NCBI GenBank assembly: GCA_001564205.1
Contig: LKMY01000026.1
Coordinates: 1 to 13,223, forward strand
Length of the DNA stretch: 13,223 nucleotides
DNA from: Nanohaloarchaea archaeon PL-Br10_U2g5
GTDB taxonomy: Archaea; Halobacteriota; Halobacteria; Halobacteriales; Haloferacaceae
Direction: 5' to 3'
In this document: positions 13,149 to 13,223 of the stretch, in pieces
Numbering within the stretch: the stretch's first letter is position 1
Layout: every line of letters begins with the position of its first letter
Notes under the pieces: generated by a model
Seen by the model: only the letters and a program-made list of their open reading frames with translations
Databases searched by the model: none
Told to the model about the DNA's origin: nothing
Program-made: the position numbers and the translations under genes

Positions 13149-13223
13149 CACCACATGATTCTTCCGGAACGCGCGATGCCCGCGATCGGCCCGATCGTCC
13201 ACAGCGGGGCGATACCGGTCAAG
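13148..13223 (-). CDS. C-terminus of a probable membrane protein (cut by window edge)
   Basis: A minus-strand frame enters from the window edge and ends TGA at 13148-13150, overlapping the CBS ATG by one base (TGATG). The visible 24 residues include TGIAPLWTIGPIAGIARSG and end GRIMW, a hydrophobic Gly/Ile/Ala-rich stretch like a final transmembrane segment and short tail. The overlap suggests a two-gene operon in which the CBS protein could regulate the membrane protein. Only the tail is seen, so the family cannot be named. Confidence 0.45.
   Translation of the reverse strand, partial: LTGIAPLWTIGPIAGIARSGRIMW

Noticed and set aside
13149..13202. Longer start (GTG 13202) for the CBS protein
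   Set aside because: The added 18 residues are Arg/Asp/His-rich and do not look like a CBS N-terminus, and another frame there reads as a membrane-protein tail ending exactly at ATG 13148.

Overview
The window is a stretch of haloarchaeal chromosome. The evidence is high G+C with strong G/C bias at third codon positions, very acidic proteins, several TATA boxes sitting about 26 nt upstream of ATG or GTG codons (leaderless transcripts), a Tat-type lipoprotein, and core archaeal genes (ftsZ1, secE, spt5, dtdA, archaeosortase artA). The proteins resemble those of the Halorubrum/Haloferax group, but genus is an inference from memory of the families.

Layout. 1-100: N-terminus of a membrane-anchored protein on the minus strand, cut by the window edge. 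348-1037 (-): Tat lipoprotein, divergent from an unknown multi-pass membrane protein (1139-1951 +), which converges on a small zinc/HNH protein (1974-2537 -). 2657-4006 (-): alkaline-phosphatase-superfamily phosphohydrolase, divergent from a PhzF-family isomerase (4143-5150 +) with two near-leaderless promoters in the shared gap. A plus-strand run follows: a tiny two-helix membrane protein (5210-5404), a CaCA-type Na+/Ca2+ exchanger (5490-6440), D-aminoacyl-tRNA deacylase dtdA (6523-8052), ftsZ1 (8150-9304), secE (9472-9648) overlapping spt5 (9648-10100), archaeosortase artA (10257-11219), and an MgtC/DUF4010 membrane protein (11368-12615). 12645-12758 is a small remnant with IS200/IS605-like right-end hairpins. 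The window closes with a two-CBS-domain protein (12756-13148 -), overlapped by the tail of an upstream membrane-protein gene that runs off the edge.

How the genes relate. The ftsZ1-secE-spt5 block is a conserved haloarchaeal housekeeping cluster: cell division, protein translocation and transcription elongation. dtdA (tRNA proofreading) and artA (C-terminal anchoring of surface proteins) flank it but have their own promoters. The rest are mostly single-gene units.

No complete mobile island, CRISPR array, rRNA or tRNA is visible, and I did not find a convincing new multi-gene system. The most notable items are the orphan IS200/IS605-type end that supplies the stop codon of the CBS gene, a perfect 24-bp tandem repeat inside dtdA, a palindromic A+T-rich operator-like region with 10-bp periodicity before the MgtC/DUF4010 gene, and a substituted metal-ligand position in the phosphatase-superfamily protein.
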